Source of the DNA: Isochrysis galbana
Lineage: Eukaryota; Haptophyta; Isochrysidales; Isochrysidaceae
Reading direction: 5' to 3'
Assembly: GCA_018136815.1 (NCBI GenBank)
Contig: CM030932.1
Location: 3,595,790 to 3,659,789, forward strand
DNA: 64,000 nt
Position 1 is the stretch's first letter. Each line of letters begins with the position of its first letter. Below the pieces are notes generated by a model. That model had not been told where the DNA came from. It saw only the letters and a list, made by a program, of their open reading frames with translations, and did not search any database. The translations under genes were made by a program, and so were the position numbers. Of the stretch, positions 1-12,000 are shown one piece after another.

Positions 1-1310
1 CTGCGCGAGCTCCGCGTGCCAGGAGCGCTTTCGTCGCGCCGTCGCGCGTCATTGGCAGTATGGGTTGATTCCCAATACCGCCTGCCAAGCCCACCACCCA
101 GCGGCAGAAGATGATTTCTGCTTTGGGTGGTGGGTTCCCGCCAGATGCGCTGTGAGGCGCTCTGGCAAGATCTTGGGCTTTTTTGCTCGCCGCGGCGTAG
201 AGAGCTACGACGTGGCCCGTCCTGAGGCCACCCACGGGTCTTGCCTCATCGATCAGCGCCGAATCTGGCACTGTCAGCAGAGAGAGGAGGGCCGCGAGGG
301 CAGCCTCAACGCGGAGGCTTGTCAGCCACGCGTGGACGGCCGCGTCGGTGAGCTGGTCCTGGTTCTCGATGCCGAGTTCGAGTGAGGGCAAATCCTGCGA
401 GGGGCGGGTCGGGATGGTCAGTCAGGGCGGGGTCTGCGGCAGCCAGGGTAGCCGCGTGCGCGCGCTGTGAGGAGCTGGGTGGGCTGCGCGGGCCATGATG
501 CCAGAGGGTCAGGGGGTGGTCGGACTGTCGGCAGCCCGACACGGCGCTGCATCGGGCGGGAATCAAATGCCGAATGTAGCTTAGATATAAAGGAATCGAT
601 CCCCCCGCGGGCGCGACCGCCAATTCTTTACGGGTAGAGCGTGAGCGCGCGTGACGGAGGGGGGGGGAGGGGGGCAGAATCGCACCATCTCCTGGCTAAG
701 ATTTTCGTGGCGGCAGGTGGCCCCCCCTGAAGGTTTTTTATTGGGCCTCGCGCCACGGTCAAAAAATGAAAAATGCAGCATGCAGCCCAACCCTTACTAA
801 TAGTTAAAAAGCCCCTGTTTGACCGCCCTAGATAGGAGCAAAGTGTTCCGTATTTAACCGCAGTTGTTTTGTAGGATTGAGCTTTCTAGTCCGAGGGGTG
901 ACGTCATCGGCACCGAAGCTACGTCATTGGCTTGTCGCGCGAGCTAGCCCTCAATGGTAAGGCGGCTTGCCTTCATTTGGTCTCCTTTCCCTTCCAGTCT
1001 CACCCTACCATGAGCCCCCCCCGCGAGCACCCCGAAGGAGAGGCCCAGGAGCACCACGTACGCGACGAGAACAGCATCGCCTTGGCTCGGCATGAGGGCG
1101 CGCCCCGAGAGGGTCTCCTTCGACAACGCCTGTGCCATCCACAACGCCTGGGGAGCCTACTCGCCGGGGGATGGGGTAGAGGGGCTGTGGATGGGAAGGG
1201 GGGGGGGGGGTGCCTCTCTCTCTCCGCGCGCCCGCCCCCAAAAATATCTGACGAGCAAGGTTGCTCTCCGGCGGGGGCGTCTCGTCCGCTCTTTCGCGGA
1301 GACACGCCCT
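1..1310. other. No recognisable gene; GC-rich nuclear sequence
   Basis: Short overlapping frames on both strands show no family I recognise and no consistent codon pattern. There is a G-run around 658-675 and another at 1198-1210. I see no RNA gene. It may hold exons of a gene running off the left edge, but nothing in the sequence decides that. Confidence 0.4.
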
Positions 1311-2348
1311 TCAAGAGGTGTTTCCCTGTTTACTCATTATTACCTTGTAAGCTTCCTCGACTACGACATGATATTCTTCGTTTAGCTTATTAATGTCACG
1401 AATAAATTTGCCGGCAGATTCTTGAGAGTACTCACTGACGATCTCAATGAACAATTCTAGCTTCCGTTGCAGTTCGTATAGTTTTGTGTTATTGCTACGT
1501 AGTGATAGCAGCTTCTTTTTATTGAATACCGGGTAGTAGGCTTCTAAGACTTTGTCGTATCTTTCCTTGAATTCTCGCAGATGTTTTTTTAAGTGATTGC
1601 TAACTTCAGGTTTGGTAAGTACGTAGTTCTCGATATGGGTTACGGGACCCCTCATCAGCGCCAAGTCCAATGTGTCAATCTCTTCCAGAGCTTTAGACAA
1701 AGCTGTCCATTCCTCATCGAGAATGCTTGAGACAGCGTCCCTAAACGAAATTGGTTCGGGTGTTTTCTTGGCCAATTCCTCAAGGGTACTTACCATAGTT
1801 GTGTAAGAATCCACTCGTTGTTTGAACTCAGCCGCCATTTTCGCATAAGATCTAGTATGTCGGGCTAACCCATGGGTTTGGTACTCTTGCGTTAGTTTAG
1901 TCAGGTGTAACTCACGTTTTATCTCTTTCGATCTCACTTCGGCAAGTTCCTGCAGGTATTTCAAGACGGTGATTAAAATCCCGAGGTAAATGCTGTAGTA
2001 CGACAGCCACTGAGCTGTTTCGCCCGGGTTGAGGGTCCCTTTGTGAGCTTTCGATTCTTTTTGCAATCGGTCCAACTGTTTTTGGGTTCCCTTCAATCTT
2101 GCAAATGCCTCCTCCATAGGCGAGAGCGGCGGCGGCGAGGGCGAAGAGGGGGAGGGGGACGGAGGAGGAGGTTGCCCGGTGGGAGGAGAAGAAGGTGGTC
2201 GCCCGGTGAGAGGATGAAGGGGATTATTCAGAAGTTTTGTTACCAAGCCATGTACTGACCCAGTCACCGGGACTGCAGTGTCGGGAGTATGAGTGAGTGC
2301 GAGGGTTTCTCCGACGGGCCCTCCCTCCCTCCTTGGCATCGGCCCCAA
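1311..2348 (-). CDS. Unrecognised protein with Pro/Ser-rich leader and long helical, charged body
   Basis: I do not recognise the family. The frame is open for 345 codons and stops with TGA at 1311-1313. The first ~75 residues are Pro/Ser-rich and partly derived from the adjacent 75-bp repeat. From the internal Met at 2117 (MEEAFARLKGTQKQL) about 268 residues are rich in Lys, Glu, Leu and Tyr and look alpha-helical, probably partly coiled coil. One hydrophobic stretch (YYSIYLGILITVLKYL) lies about 50 residues after that Met. Base composition here is clearly more AT-rich than the flanks, which fits a transferred or mobile-element gene. A gag/ORF1-like protein of a retroelement or a viral insertion protein are possible readings. 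The start is uncertain: 2117 is the better Met if the leader is not translated, and an upstream exon cannot be excluded. Confidence 0.5.
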   Translation of the reverse strand: MGPMPRREGGPVGETLALTHTPDTAVPVTGSVHGLVTKLLNNPLHPLTGRPPSSPPTGQPPPPSPSPSSPSPPPLSPMEEAFARLKGTQKQLDRLQKESKAHKGTLNPGETAQWLSYYSIYLGILITVLKYLQELAEVRSKEIKRELHLTKLTQEYQTHGLARHTRSYAKMAAEFKQRVDSYTTMVSTLEELAKKTPEPISFRDAVSSILDEEWTALSKALEEIDTLDLALMRGPVTHIENYVLTKPEVSNHLKKHLREFKERYDKVLEAYYPVFNKKKLLSLRSNNTKLYELQRKLELFIEIVSEYSQESAGKFIRDINKLNEEYHVVVEEAYKVIMSKQGNTS

Positions 2349-2966
2349 ATCTTAAAAGGTGGGGCTAGGGGGGTTGTAGGGTTCTCCGACGGCCCCTCCC
2401 TCCTTCCTTGGCATCGGCCCCAAATCTTAAAAGGTGGGGCTAGGGGGGTTGTTGGGTTCTCCGACGGCCCCTCCCTCCCTCCTTGGCATCGGCCCCAAAT
2501 CTTAAAAGGTGGGGCTAGGGGGGTTGTTGGGTTCTCCGACGGCCCCTCCCTCCCTCCTTGGCATCGGCCCCAAATCTTTAAAGGTGGGGCTAGGGGGGTT
2601 GTTGGGTTCTCCGACGGGCCCTCCCTCCCTCCTTGGCATCGGCCCCAAATCTTAAAAGGTGGGGCTAGGGGGGTTGTTGGGTTCTCCGACGGCCCCTCCC
2701 TCCCTCCTTGGCATCGGCCCCAAATCTTAAAAGGTGACAAGTGGGCACGCGATACCCATGTGTTCTGCTTGATCTACCTCTGGAGCTCGTACTGGGATTC
2801 CGAAAACGCCTTTCAAGACGTTCACGTTATGGACAGCGACGCGAATCTACTCCAGAGAATCGACCCAAGCCGTCGGCAGAGCAACCTGTTGTTCCCCGGG
2901 TTAGTCGAGAAGATACGTGTCTTTCTTGCTGGAGAAGAGCAACGCAAGCGCGCCAAGATGTCTTGA
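2289..2966 (+). CDS. Possible repeat-bearing protein with non-repeat C-terminal tail
   Basis: A 225-codon open frame runs through all six 75-bp units as 25-residue repeats and continues into a unique tail of ~75 residues. The tail ends LVEKIRVFLAGEEQRKRAKM and stops at 2964-2966. It looks more protein-like than the repeat, with charged helical character and hydrophobic spacing. This is the main reason for listing the frame. It overlaps the opposite-strand frame 1311-2348 for about 60 bp, so both cannot easily be right over that stretch. No family is recognised, and it may be chance. Confidence 0.25.
   Translation: MSECEGFSDGPSLPPWHRPQILKGGARGVVGFSDGPSLLPWHRPQILKGGARGVVGFSDGPSLPPWHRPQILKGGARGVVGFSDGPSLPPWHRPQIFKGGARGVVGFSDGPSLPPWHRPQILKGGARGVVGFSDGPSLPPWHRPQILKGDKWARDTHVFCLIYLWSSYWDSENAFQDVHVMDSDANLLQRIDPSRRQSNLLFPGLVEKIRVFLAGEEQRKRAKMS
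2309..2736. repeat. Six-copy 75-bp tandem repeat
   Basis: Near-identical 75-bp units start at 2309, 2384, 2459, 2534, 2609 and 2684. Each carries CTCCGACGG, a CCCTCC-rich run, TTGGCATCGGCCCC, AAATCTTAAAAGG and a G-rich GGGGCTAGGGGGG. The last copy ends after AAATCTTAAAAGGT. Because 75 is 25 codons, the array is open in a forward frame (FSDGPSLPPWHRPQ...) and in a reverse frame (FKIWGRCQGGREGPS...). Only a few substitutions separate the copies, for example ATCTTTAAAGG in the copy starting at 2534, so the amplification is recent. The G-rich end of the unit could form a G-quadruplex. Confidence 0.95.
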
Positions 2967-3474
2967 GGACAGAGCGAGAGAGAAAGAGAAGGAGGACTCA
3001 CGAAAGGAGGGGGGCAAGTCATCCCGCCACTTCCGTTCCTCCCCATGCCTTTCCAGACAAGAGTAGCACGCCAATGCAGGGGGCTGTGGCGCATGCGCTC
3101 AAGAAAGAGTTTGTCCCACTCTTTGCGTTTGTGCCCTTCTTGCTCGCCTGATGGGCCTCCGGTATAATTTAAAAAAAATCTGAAGATTCAGGGCTACACA
3201 CCTACAGTCTACTGGACTCTCCAGCTCTATTCCCATCGCCCTTATCTCCCCTCCCTCCACCTCCTCCCCTGCCCTCCTTCTTTCCTTTTTCTTTGGTTTC
3301 CGGGGTCCGACCTCGGTGCGCTACCTGAGGTCTGGTTTGGAGTGTGGGGTCCGGGCAGGCCTTTTGGTCTTTCTTATTCGTATGTCAAGTCCTCTCGGCC
3401 GTGTTTCAGTGGTTGGTTCCCGTCTAGATCGCATTGCCTCTATCGGTGCCCTCCCTTACTGGTTGAATAGGTGT
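2967..3474. other. No clear gene
   Basis: A plus-strand frame through 2741-3151 is rich in Arg and Ser and ends in a hydrophobic FVPLFAFVPFLLA, with no recognisable domain. An A-run lies near 3170 and a CT-rich stretch around 3236-3300. I see nothing firm. Confidence 0.35.
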
Positions 3475-4221
3475 TCATTCGTCCTCTTTGCCTCGCTCTT
3501 CGATCTCTTGTACAACGTGCGCGACCCTCAGCTGAGTGGCTAGCTCGGCTAGCTCCTCGCTGGGTTCGAGCTCACCTTTGTCGCTTATGTGAAATACGGG
3601 CCTTAAGTCGCCTATGTCTATCCTCTTCTTGGGTTGTCTTCCCATGCCCGCATGCCCGCTTGGGCCGTTATCTCGCTGAGTCGGTTTCATATGCGAATAA
3701 TAGTGTGACGAATTGGAATGGCCCATAGGGCCTGAGGGCAATGAGGAAGGAGGCAGGCCGGCGGCAGGCACGGCAGAGGAGACGACTTCGGAGACGCTGA
3801 CGGGCTGAGGCCCGTCAGCAGAGGAAGGCGGGAAAGCGGGCTTGGGCGAAGGCGAGGACGGCGGCGAGAGCGACATCGAGCGAGAGGCGAGAGGCGAGGG
3901 TGAGTGAGAGGAGGGCTGTGTTGGCAAGGGCTGGTGAGAGGAGAGACGAGTTTGTAGGGTACGAGTATTACGAGAGCGAGAGCGACGAGAGCGAGAGCGA
4001 CGGATGACGACTGCCGACAGGACGTCGGATCCAACGATGCTGTGACACCGACTCACGAACACACCAGAATCATTCACCCAAACCAAGCAAAACATGAAAT
4101 AACCTAGACCCCTAAACCGCCGATAACTCAAACACGTCGCGAGAGACGGAGAGAGAGCGCGCGCGAGAGAGAGAGAATCCACAGCGATGGCCGGAGCGTG
4201 TCTTCGTTTTAGATTTCCCAC
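3475..4221 (-). CDS. Unrecognised Ser/Pro-rich protein
   Basis: This 248-codon frame stops with TGA at 3475-3477. The first half is low-complexity (RSRSRRSRSRNTR, then Ser/Pro-rich). The last ~75 residues look like a real domain: GMGRQPKKRIDIGDL, then PVFHISDKGELEPSEELAEL, and an acidic end EIEERGKEDE. The Ser/Pro-rich linker resembles the leader of the frame at 1311-2348 about 1.1 kb downstream on the same strand. The two could be exons of one gene or neighbouring genes of one element, but no splice pair connects them convincingly. No function is assigned. The first ~80 codons may be non-coding. Confidence 0.35.
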   Translation of the reverse strand: MGNLKRRHAPAIAVDSLSLARALSPSLATCLSYRRFRGLGYFMFCLVWVNDSGVFVSRCHSIVGSDVLSAVVIRRSRSRRSRSRNTRTLQTRLSSHQPLPTQPSSHSPSPLASRSMSLSPPSSPSPKPAFPPSSADGPQPVSVSEVVSSAVPAAGLPPSSLPSGPMGHSNSSHYYSHMKPTQRDNGPSGHAGMGRQPKKRIDIGDLRPVFHISDKGELEPSEELAELATQLRVAHVVQEIEERGKEDE

Positions 4222-4352
4222 GAGGCGGAAAGTCGAGGAGGAACGTTATGTCGCGCAACCGCGGCGATCACTTTGGATACAGATCGCAGCGAGATCGCGT
4301 ACATGGCGTACGGAGGGGGTTTACATACTAATTATGGACGTTACGCCGGGGG

Positions 4353-4512
4353 GGGGGGGGGGCGCAAGTGGGAGTTCGCGAGAGCGCGCGGGGCGAGAGG
4401 GGGAGCGAGAGAGAGGGAGAGGGAGAGGGAGAGCGAGAGCGAGAGCGAGAGAGAGCGAGCGGCGAGGGAGAGGGAGAGCGAGAGCGAGAGCGGGCGGAGT
4501 GGGAGCGGCAAG
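4353..4512. repeat. Poly-G and GA/GAGC-rich simple repeat
   Basis: A G-run at 4350-4362 is followed by about 130 bp of almost pure purine (GAGAGAGGGAGA with GAGCGA interruptions). Every frame across it is open and meaningless (Arg/Glu or Ser/Leu strings). The same purine-strand bias returns on a much larger scale at 13244-14156. Confidence 0.85.
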
Positions 4513-6025
4513 GGAAAGGGACATTCTTTCACTACATATTTTCTACATATTTGGGAGGATTTCCTACATATTTCGACATATTTTTACTACATATTTGGGC
4601 GAGAAAAACTACATACTACATATTTCTACCTAGGCCTAATAGTGGTAGCCTGCCACTCCTTTGTAGTGCCTTCAATTCAGCAATGGAAATGGGGGAGCAC
4701 TAGTGCTTAGTGTGAAAGGCATTGGCGCCCCTACCATTTTCCTCTTTTTTTTACACGATACTGCGAAAATTCACTTTTCTCAAAACCATTAACCGAGGGT
4801 TTTATGTTTTATGTTCTTGGACCGACTGCCGTTATTGACGCACACACCATGTACACAAAAGGCCTGCCCCGCCGAACACGCACTCTGAACCGGGCTCTAG
4901 GTAGCGCACCTGGGCCGCACCCCTGATACCGAAGACAAAGGAATGATGGGGGGAAGGGGAAGAGGTGGAGGGAAGGGGGGGAAAGGGAAAGGGAGATGTC
5001 AGGTAGGACTACCTAGATATAGTAGATGTTAGCCCAGAATCTTCAGATGTTTTTTTCTATGTTCGTCGTGTTCGTGCAAGGCGTGCAGATTCGGGTTCTC
5101 CTTGGGCTCAAGCTCAAGTCCTGGTCCGCCGATTTTCGTTTCGAAATTCTATTGCCGCCGATTTTATTTTTACTATTGCGGCGGTAATTGTCCACACGTT
5201 TAAGGTAAGAAATGGAGGTGGCAGAACTGGGCCCCTCGCGATAAGATCCCCTGACGAATTGGGAAGACAGTGAGCCGCCATTGCTACACACACGTGGACG
5301 TGGCGGTAGTTTTAAGAAATTTCTACTCCTGCAGAATTTGGGGAATATATGCGCCTACTCCCACAAATCGCCAAGAAGAGACAAAGACACGCATAACCGC
5401 CATCGATCAGGCGACATTGACATTGATGAGCGCGTACGTAAGTAGAGTGTAGTATCGAGAGTCAGTCGATGCGACAAAAGAATAGAAGGGGGGAAGAGAG
5501 GGACCGGACAGAGCAGAATGCTGATTCATCGGTTGTCAGGTTCACGAGCACGCACGCGTGCTAGTGCGCTCAGCCAGCGAACCTCGTTGGGCGGTGGCGA
5601 CGCGCGCACAGTGGGCACGCAAAGACACCGACGGGCGAAAGGAGCAGCGCTGTGATGACCGATGGTCCGGCGGACGACAACATGGCAACAAAACGAACAC
5701 CTGCTGATCGCAGCGAACCAATGGTTGGCATAATGACGTCCCGGAGAGGTCCACAGCATCGGTGGAAAGCGCATGTTGAAAAAAAGACGCGAGTTTCCTA
5801 TTCCACGGAGTGGTGGCAACCCAGGTAGCGCGCCAAGGGGGATCGGTATGAACATCGGCGAAATGCACTGCCCGAGACGAGCAGCGCGAGGTCCGCCTTC
5901 GTGGAGCCAGGCTACTACGCCTGTCGAGAGAGGGGAAACACGTCGAGACCCGCCTGCACTGTGTGAGGGAACATCCTTTTAGGAACTTGTGTGAAGTGCA
6001 AGGCGAATCCGCAGCCTTGCTCGAC
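4513..6025. other. No recognisable gene between GA repeat and WNK gene
   Basis: The stretch 4530-4630 repeats CTACATATTT several times. A minus-strand frame at 5043-5291 (82 codons) and frames at 5526-5868 have no recognisable domain. The last few hundred bases before 6026 are downstream of the WNK stop codon and presumably include its 3' UTR. I see no clear polyadenylation signal. Confidence 0.4.
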
Positions 6026-9000
6026 TCAGCGCGGGTGGCCGTTGTTACTCATGGTCACCCCCAATCCCAGCTCTTGCTCAAGCACACGAGCCTTGTCCTC
6101 GCTCATGGCGAGTGTAGCAGGCTTGTTCGCAGTCGCAGACTCTTCAGTCTTGGAAGGTACAGCCATCCCGCTCGGTGAGGCCTTTCCTGAAGCGGACTGC
6201 ATGCTCGTGATCGAGCCCAAAGAGTCAGAAGATGCATTGAGCGCCGACTTCGGCTTCAGATCCGATGAGAACTGGTCCATGATCTTCGCCTTGGAGGCAG
6301 CAGCAATCTTGGCTTCCTCCCCCGTGCTTCTCGGCGTCGACGCGCGCGGCGCTCCGCCCGCACCGGGTTGAGAACCAGCTGGAATTGATTTTGTAGGCAG
6401 CGACCCCGTCACCGATGTTGCCGGATGTGGCTTCGTAGTGTGAACGTTAGGCGCAGGGGACGACGCTGGGGCTTGCCGCAAACCCGGTTGTTGCTGCTGC
6501 TGTTGTGTGGGCCGCGGCGCCCGCTGGTGCTGCTGCTGCGGGGCCGTTCGCTGGTGCTGCTGCTGCGGCGGCGCTCTCCGCTCCTGCTGCTGGGTCGTGT
6601 GCTGTTGTTGCTGAGGTGCAGCCTGCTGTGTCTGCTGTTGCACAGGATGCATTTGCTGCTGGGGCGCCTGCTGCTGTTGCTGCTGCTGCGCCTGCTGCTG
6701 TTGCTGCGTTTGCTGCTGCAGCGGCTGCGTTTGCTGCAGCGGCTGCGACTGCTGCGGCGGCGGGTGCTGCTGCGATGGCTGCGACTGCTGCGGCGGCGGG
6801 TGCTGCTGCGATGGCTGCGACTGCTGCGGCGATGGCTGCGACTGCTGCTGCAGCGGCTGCTGCTGCGATGGCTGCGACTGCTGCGATGGCTGCGACTGCT
6901 GCATCATGTGCTGCTGCGGCGCTAGCGGCCTTTGAGGCGTCTGCTGCTGCATAAGTGCCTGTTGCTGCAGCTGCTGCTGCATCCGCTGCGGCTGTTGCAT
7001 CGACTGCTGCTGTTGCGACATCGGCGTCGGCGCCTGTGGCTGTGGCTGCGGCTGGGATTGTTGCGCTGTGGAAGGTTGCTGCTGAGAGAGCTGTTGTACC
7101 TGAGCCTGCTGCTGCCGAGCTTGTGGGTAAGTCTGCGGCGGCGGTGGCTGTGCTTGCTGCTGCAACTGTTGTGCTGCCTGTGGTGCATCTCCATGTTGCT
7201 GACACATGGTTTGGTGCTTTTGCGCGACCTGCGGGGCTAGCGCTTGCTGTGCTGCCGCATGCGACGCCCCTGTTTCCGGTGCCGCCCCCTGCGGCATCCC
7301 TTGCTGGACTTGCGAGCTTCCCGACCCCGATTGCTGAGCATTTGTCGGGGGTTCAGGTGGCGCGGCCGAGGACGGCATGCCACCACCGGCACTGCCGCCG
7401 TGCGCTGTCGCAGGTGTACTTCCAGCCGTAGAGTTCGTCGCAGAGTCAGCAAATGCTGCACCATTCACCGCGGCGACGTCGGCGGGCGCCAAGCCCCCCG
7501 TCACAACAGCGGACGCATACGTCGGTGGTGCCGAGGCGGTGCTGCACGCCGGCGAAATCTGCGGCGGCGGGACGCTCTGATCGAAGAACTGTGGCGGGGC
7601 AGAGGCAGACGAGCCTGTAGGAGAGAGCTCGCCCTCCTGTACCGAGGAACGGCTGGATGCACCGCCGACATCCTGCGCGGGCGGAATGTTCACATGCAGT
7701 CCGGCGCCCGGCGCTCTTGATGATGTCATCGAAGAGACCGAGGACACAGATGGCGGCATCGGCACATGCTGCTGCGAACTGAGTTGTTGGTGTGGCAACA
7801 TTGCGACAAGATGTTGAGCATGCTGCTGAGGCTGAACCATCTGCACCTGCCCGAGATGCTGCTGAAATTGTTGCGACAGGGATTGCGAGTGCGCCAAATG
7901 CTGAATGTGCTGCGGCACGATCTGTTCCGACTGCTGCAACCCGGGCTGCGGCGCAGAGTGCCGCTGCGGTTGCACGTCGGCCAGCCAACCATGTGCTGTG
8001 GGCGCAGCCGCCGGCCCTTGTGCGTCGGCCTGCCACATGGGCGCGATCCCGGGCGCGGGGGCAGTCGCAGACGACATCTCAGACTGCCAATGTGGCGGCG
8101 TCATCTGTTGCTGCACGCCTTGGGGTGGTGGCTGCTGCATGACGCCGGCCTGAGCCCCAGGCATCGGCGCCTGGCCTTGGGGTGCATAGTGCATGTGGTG
8201 GTGCTGCTGCTGTGATGGGGCACTCTGGTCGACATGTGCGTGGAGATGTGTAGATTGCTGCTGCGGCAGCTGTTGCTGCAGCTGGGACGGTTGCTGCTGC
8301 AGCAGCTGCTGCAGATGAGGCGGCGGCTGCTGCAGCTGGGGCGGCGGCTGCTGCTGCTGGGGCGGCGGCTGCTGCTGCTGCAGCTGGGGCGGCTGCTGCT
8401 GCTGCTGCAGCTGGGGCGGCGGCTGCTGCTGCTGCAGCTGGGGTGGCGGCGGCTGCTGCTGCAGCTGGGGCGGCGGCGGCTGCTGCTGCTGCAGCTGTGG
8501 CGGCGGCTGCTGCTGCAGCTGGGGCGGCGGCTGCTGCTGCAGCAGCTGGGGCGGCGGCTGCTGCTGCAGCTGGGGCGGCTGCTGCTGCTGCTGCTGCTGC
8601 AGCTGGGGTGGCTGCAGCAGCTGGGGCGGCGGCGGCTGCTGGGGCTGCTGCTGCTGGGGCTGCTGCTGCTGCAGCTGGGGCTGCTGCGGCTGTTGGGGCT
8701 GCGGCTGGGGCGGCTGCTGCTGCACGTACTGCATCTGCGGCTGCCCTTGGATCTGCCCCTGTGGAGCCATGACGGGCTGGTGCGGCATGTAGGGCTGCGA
8801 GGGCGCAGGTGCCATTGATGAAGGCTGCTGCGGCTGAGAGGTGTCCGTGCACCATTGCGCCGGCTGTTGCTGGTGGACCTGTTGCACCATGCCTGCAGGC
8901 GCCTGGTGTAGCATACTATGTGCCTGCATGTGCACTTGCTGTGGAATGTACTGAGTCACCGCGTTCTGTGGCGGTGGCGTATAGTGCTGCTGCGCTTGCG

Positions 9001-12000
9001 AGGGCTGTGGCTGCTGGTACTGCTGCTGCGACGGGTGATATGCCGTGGCATCGTACCGCTGGGCCGTCGCAGCTGTGTGGTAGCCCTGTTCTATAAGGGG
9101 TGCATTGTATTCAGGCGATGTGGAGAACTGCGCGGGCACGCCATGATAGTGTTGGGTTGCCTGCTGCTGCTGTTGCTGTTCCTTGGTCCGGCGCTCCCTG
9201 ATCATCTTTTTCATGCGCTCGTTTTGTTGCTTGTGCTTGGCCGTGAGCTGCTCCATCTCCTTCTTTTGCTGCTCGGCAATGCTGCGCATGATCTCCATGT
9301 CATCCTGGTCGCCGTCGTCAAGCTCGTCGTCGTCCTTCGACCCGGCAGCGCCCGCGTAGCTTGGGATGGGTTGAGGGTGCTGAACGGGCGCTTGAAAGGC
9401 CTGCTGGTGCGGCACATGCTGACTGGGATACGCGGAGGCGCCGGCTACCGAGTGCATCATCGCCGCGTGTTGCTGATAGTGTGGCTGCTGACCCATGCTC
9501 ATCGGCACTCCCGTCGCTTTGGGGGCCATGGGGATGGGCGCCTGCGGGTGCGATGTTTTCTCGTTGCCGAGCGAGCCGAACGATGAGCCCATGGAGGACA
9601 GGTCCTTTGGAGGTCCACTGTCCACCGAGGTGGCGCGCCCGGACTGCAGAGAGACTGAGTGGTCTTGACAGCCGTTCTCGAGCCACGAGTCGGAAACGGT
9701 GCCCGAAATGTGTGCGCCCGGCGGCAGGTAGTCCGGCCGGTGCTGGCTGTCCGAGTCCATGGGAGGCAGCTCCGGAGGCGGGGCGCTCACACTGTCGACT
9801 ACAGGCGGCGCCTGCGGTCCAGGCGGCCGGGGCTGTGGCGGCGGCATCGAGGAAGTGGAGGATGGGATTGTCCCCAAGGTGACAGCGTGCGGCTCCACGA
9901 CGGGCATGCCCACCGCGACCGATGTGGCATAGCCGCCGGGGCCGCCGTTTGCCAAACAGAAGTTGATCTGCGCGATGATGTCCTCGCGTGTCCCGTCGTC
10001 GGTGCTCAAGCTCAGTTCCTCGATCATCTCGGTGGCGACAGCTTCAGCGGTGTCCTCCGTCGGGTCCATCTTGAATGTCACTGTCCGGTGCTCCCCATCG
10101 ATCAGAATGCTGCACGTCAAGTCGACCTCGGCGGAGCCCGCGCCGGCGCTTGAGTCACTCGTTGACCGCGGGGGGGTGGACATCTGCAACATGGCAGAGC
10201 CGGAGGGCTGCATGCTCGCGACTGCTTCCGGGAGGTCGGAGAACCCTGGGGCGGCAGCCACCACTGCCGTATTCGTGCCCTGTTCAACATGCGCTGCCCC
10301 TGCCTCAGACTCCTCGCTACCGCCCCCTGCCTCGCCCTGCTGCACAATTGCGGGAGGCGGGTCGGGAGGCGGCGCGGCGGGCGACGATGCGGGCGGCGGC
10401 AGCGCGGCGACGGGCGACGGCGCGGCGGCGGGAACGGATGGTACAGCGGCGACGGGTGGTGCCGCAGCGGAGATCTCGGTCTCCCCCGCCGGCACCTGCG
10501 GCGCCGACGAGGCCTGCGAGATGGGCGCCGCCGCCTCCGCAAGGTGCTCCGCCGTGACGGACGCCGGCGCCGCGGTGACGCTGCGCTCCGAGGATGGTGC
10601 AGGCGCTGTCTGTGCCGCCGGTGAATCCTCTCCTGAGGTTGCCAAGGCCACCGGCTTATCGTCGTCCGAGCCTGGCCCTCCGAAAGGGAGGCGAAGCCAC
10701 TCGTGCTCCAGCAGCTCAGCTGCAGATGGGCGTCTGGTGTGATCATGCAACAGGCAGAGCTCGATGAAGTTGCGCGTCTGCTCATCGCGAATCCTGTCGA
10801 GCGCGGCAGGCTTGGCCTTGGTGGTTACCTTGCGATAGATCTGCGCGGCGTTCGTGCATTCCGAGTACGGGTACTCGGAGGTGACCATCTCTAGCACAGA
10901 CATGCCGAACGCGTAGATATCCACCTTTTCGTCGTACATCTCATCATACAACTCGGGTGCCATGAACTCGGGCGTTCCCAATACGGACTGGGCGGGGCCC
11001 TCGCGCATGAGCGTCGACAAGCCCAAGTCCCCAATCTTGATCTCCGAGTTGTTTCCATTGATGAAGATGTTGTCGCACTTGAGATCGCGATGGATGATGT
11101 GATTCGAGTGGAGGTACGCGAGGCCATCCAGGATCTGCCGGCACCACTTCTTCACCACCTTGCGCTTCACTCGCTTGGCCTTTGCGATGTACCTGAGGCA
11201 CGGCGTCCCGGAGCTGGGTCGGAACGGGCAGGGGGCGCACGAGGATCGATTGCGCGCGGTGTCCGTGGCTCGCCCGACCCATCCGTCCCCGCCGCACGCA
11301 AGGCTGGCATGGGCTGAGGGCCGGCTCACTGCTTCAGTGTGCCGGACGTCATGATCTCGGTGATGAACACGAGAGAGTTGGGCGAAGCACGCGAGTTGAC
11401 CTCGGTCAGCTTGAAGTACGTGAAGAACGTGAGGATGTTCTTGTGCTGGAGCGACTTGAGTATATCCACCTCCTTGTAGATTTGCGAGACAACTTGTGCG
11501 TCCGCCCGGTCCAGGCTCACCTGGCACCATGCCACCTCAATGCCCTGCGCGCACGAATGGGCCGGAGCGCACCAATCAGCACGAGGCGCGATGCTCCCTC
11601 ACCAGGCTGGTGCGCGCAGACGCACACCGTCCCACCGGACACTTGTGAAGAGGCGCGTGCGGCGGCACCGCCGTCACGCAGAGCCACTGCCGTGCCGCCA
11701 CGCGCGGCGCGAATGGGCTGCGAGCCGCGCATGCGCAAGTTGCTCGCGTCCGACGACGCTCGACACCAAACACAAACCTCCCAACCCCCTTGCTGCCCCC
11801 ATCCCCCAGCGGGTCGGAGGGGTAGCGAGCCACTTGCCTCCTCCTCGTCATACGCCTTGTAGACCGACTTGAAAGCGCCAACACCGAGCGACTGACGAAA
11901 CTGCAGCGGTGCAGGAGGCAGAGAATCAGCTGAGGGTGGGCGCAGAGAGGGAGCGCAGGGGGGACAGAGCGCAGGCAGCCTGCCCCTCCTTTGCCTCTCT

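Noticed and set aside
6447-8855. Ala-rich and Leu-rich long frames opposite or out of frame with the WNK tail
   Set aside because: Shadows of CTG/CAG repeats; only the minus frame continuous with the kinase domain makes sense.
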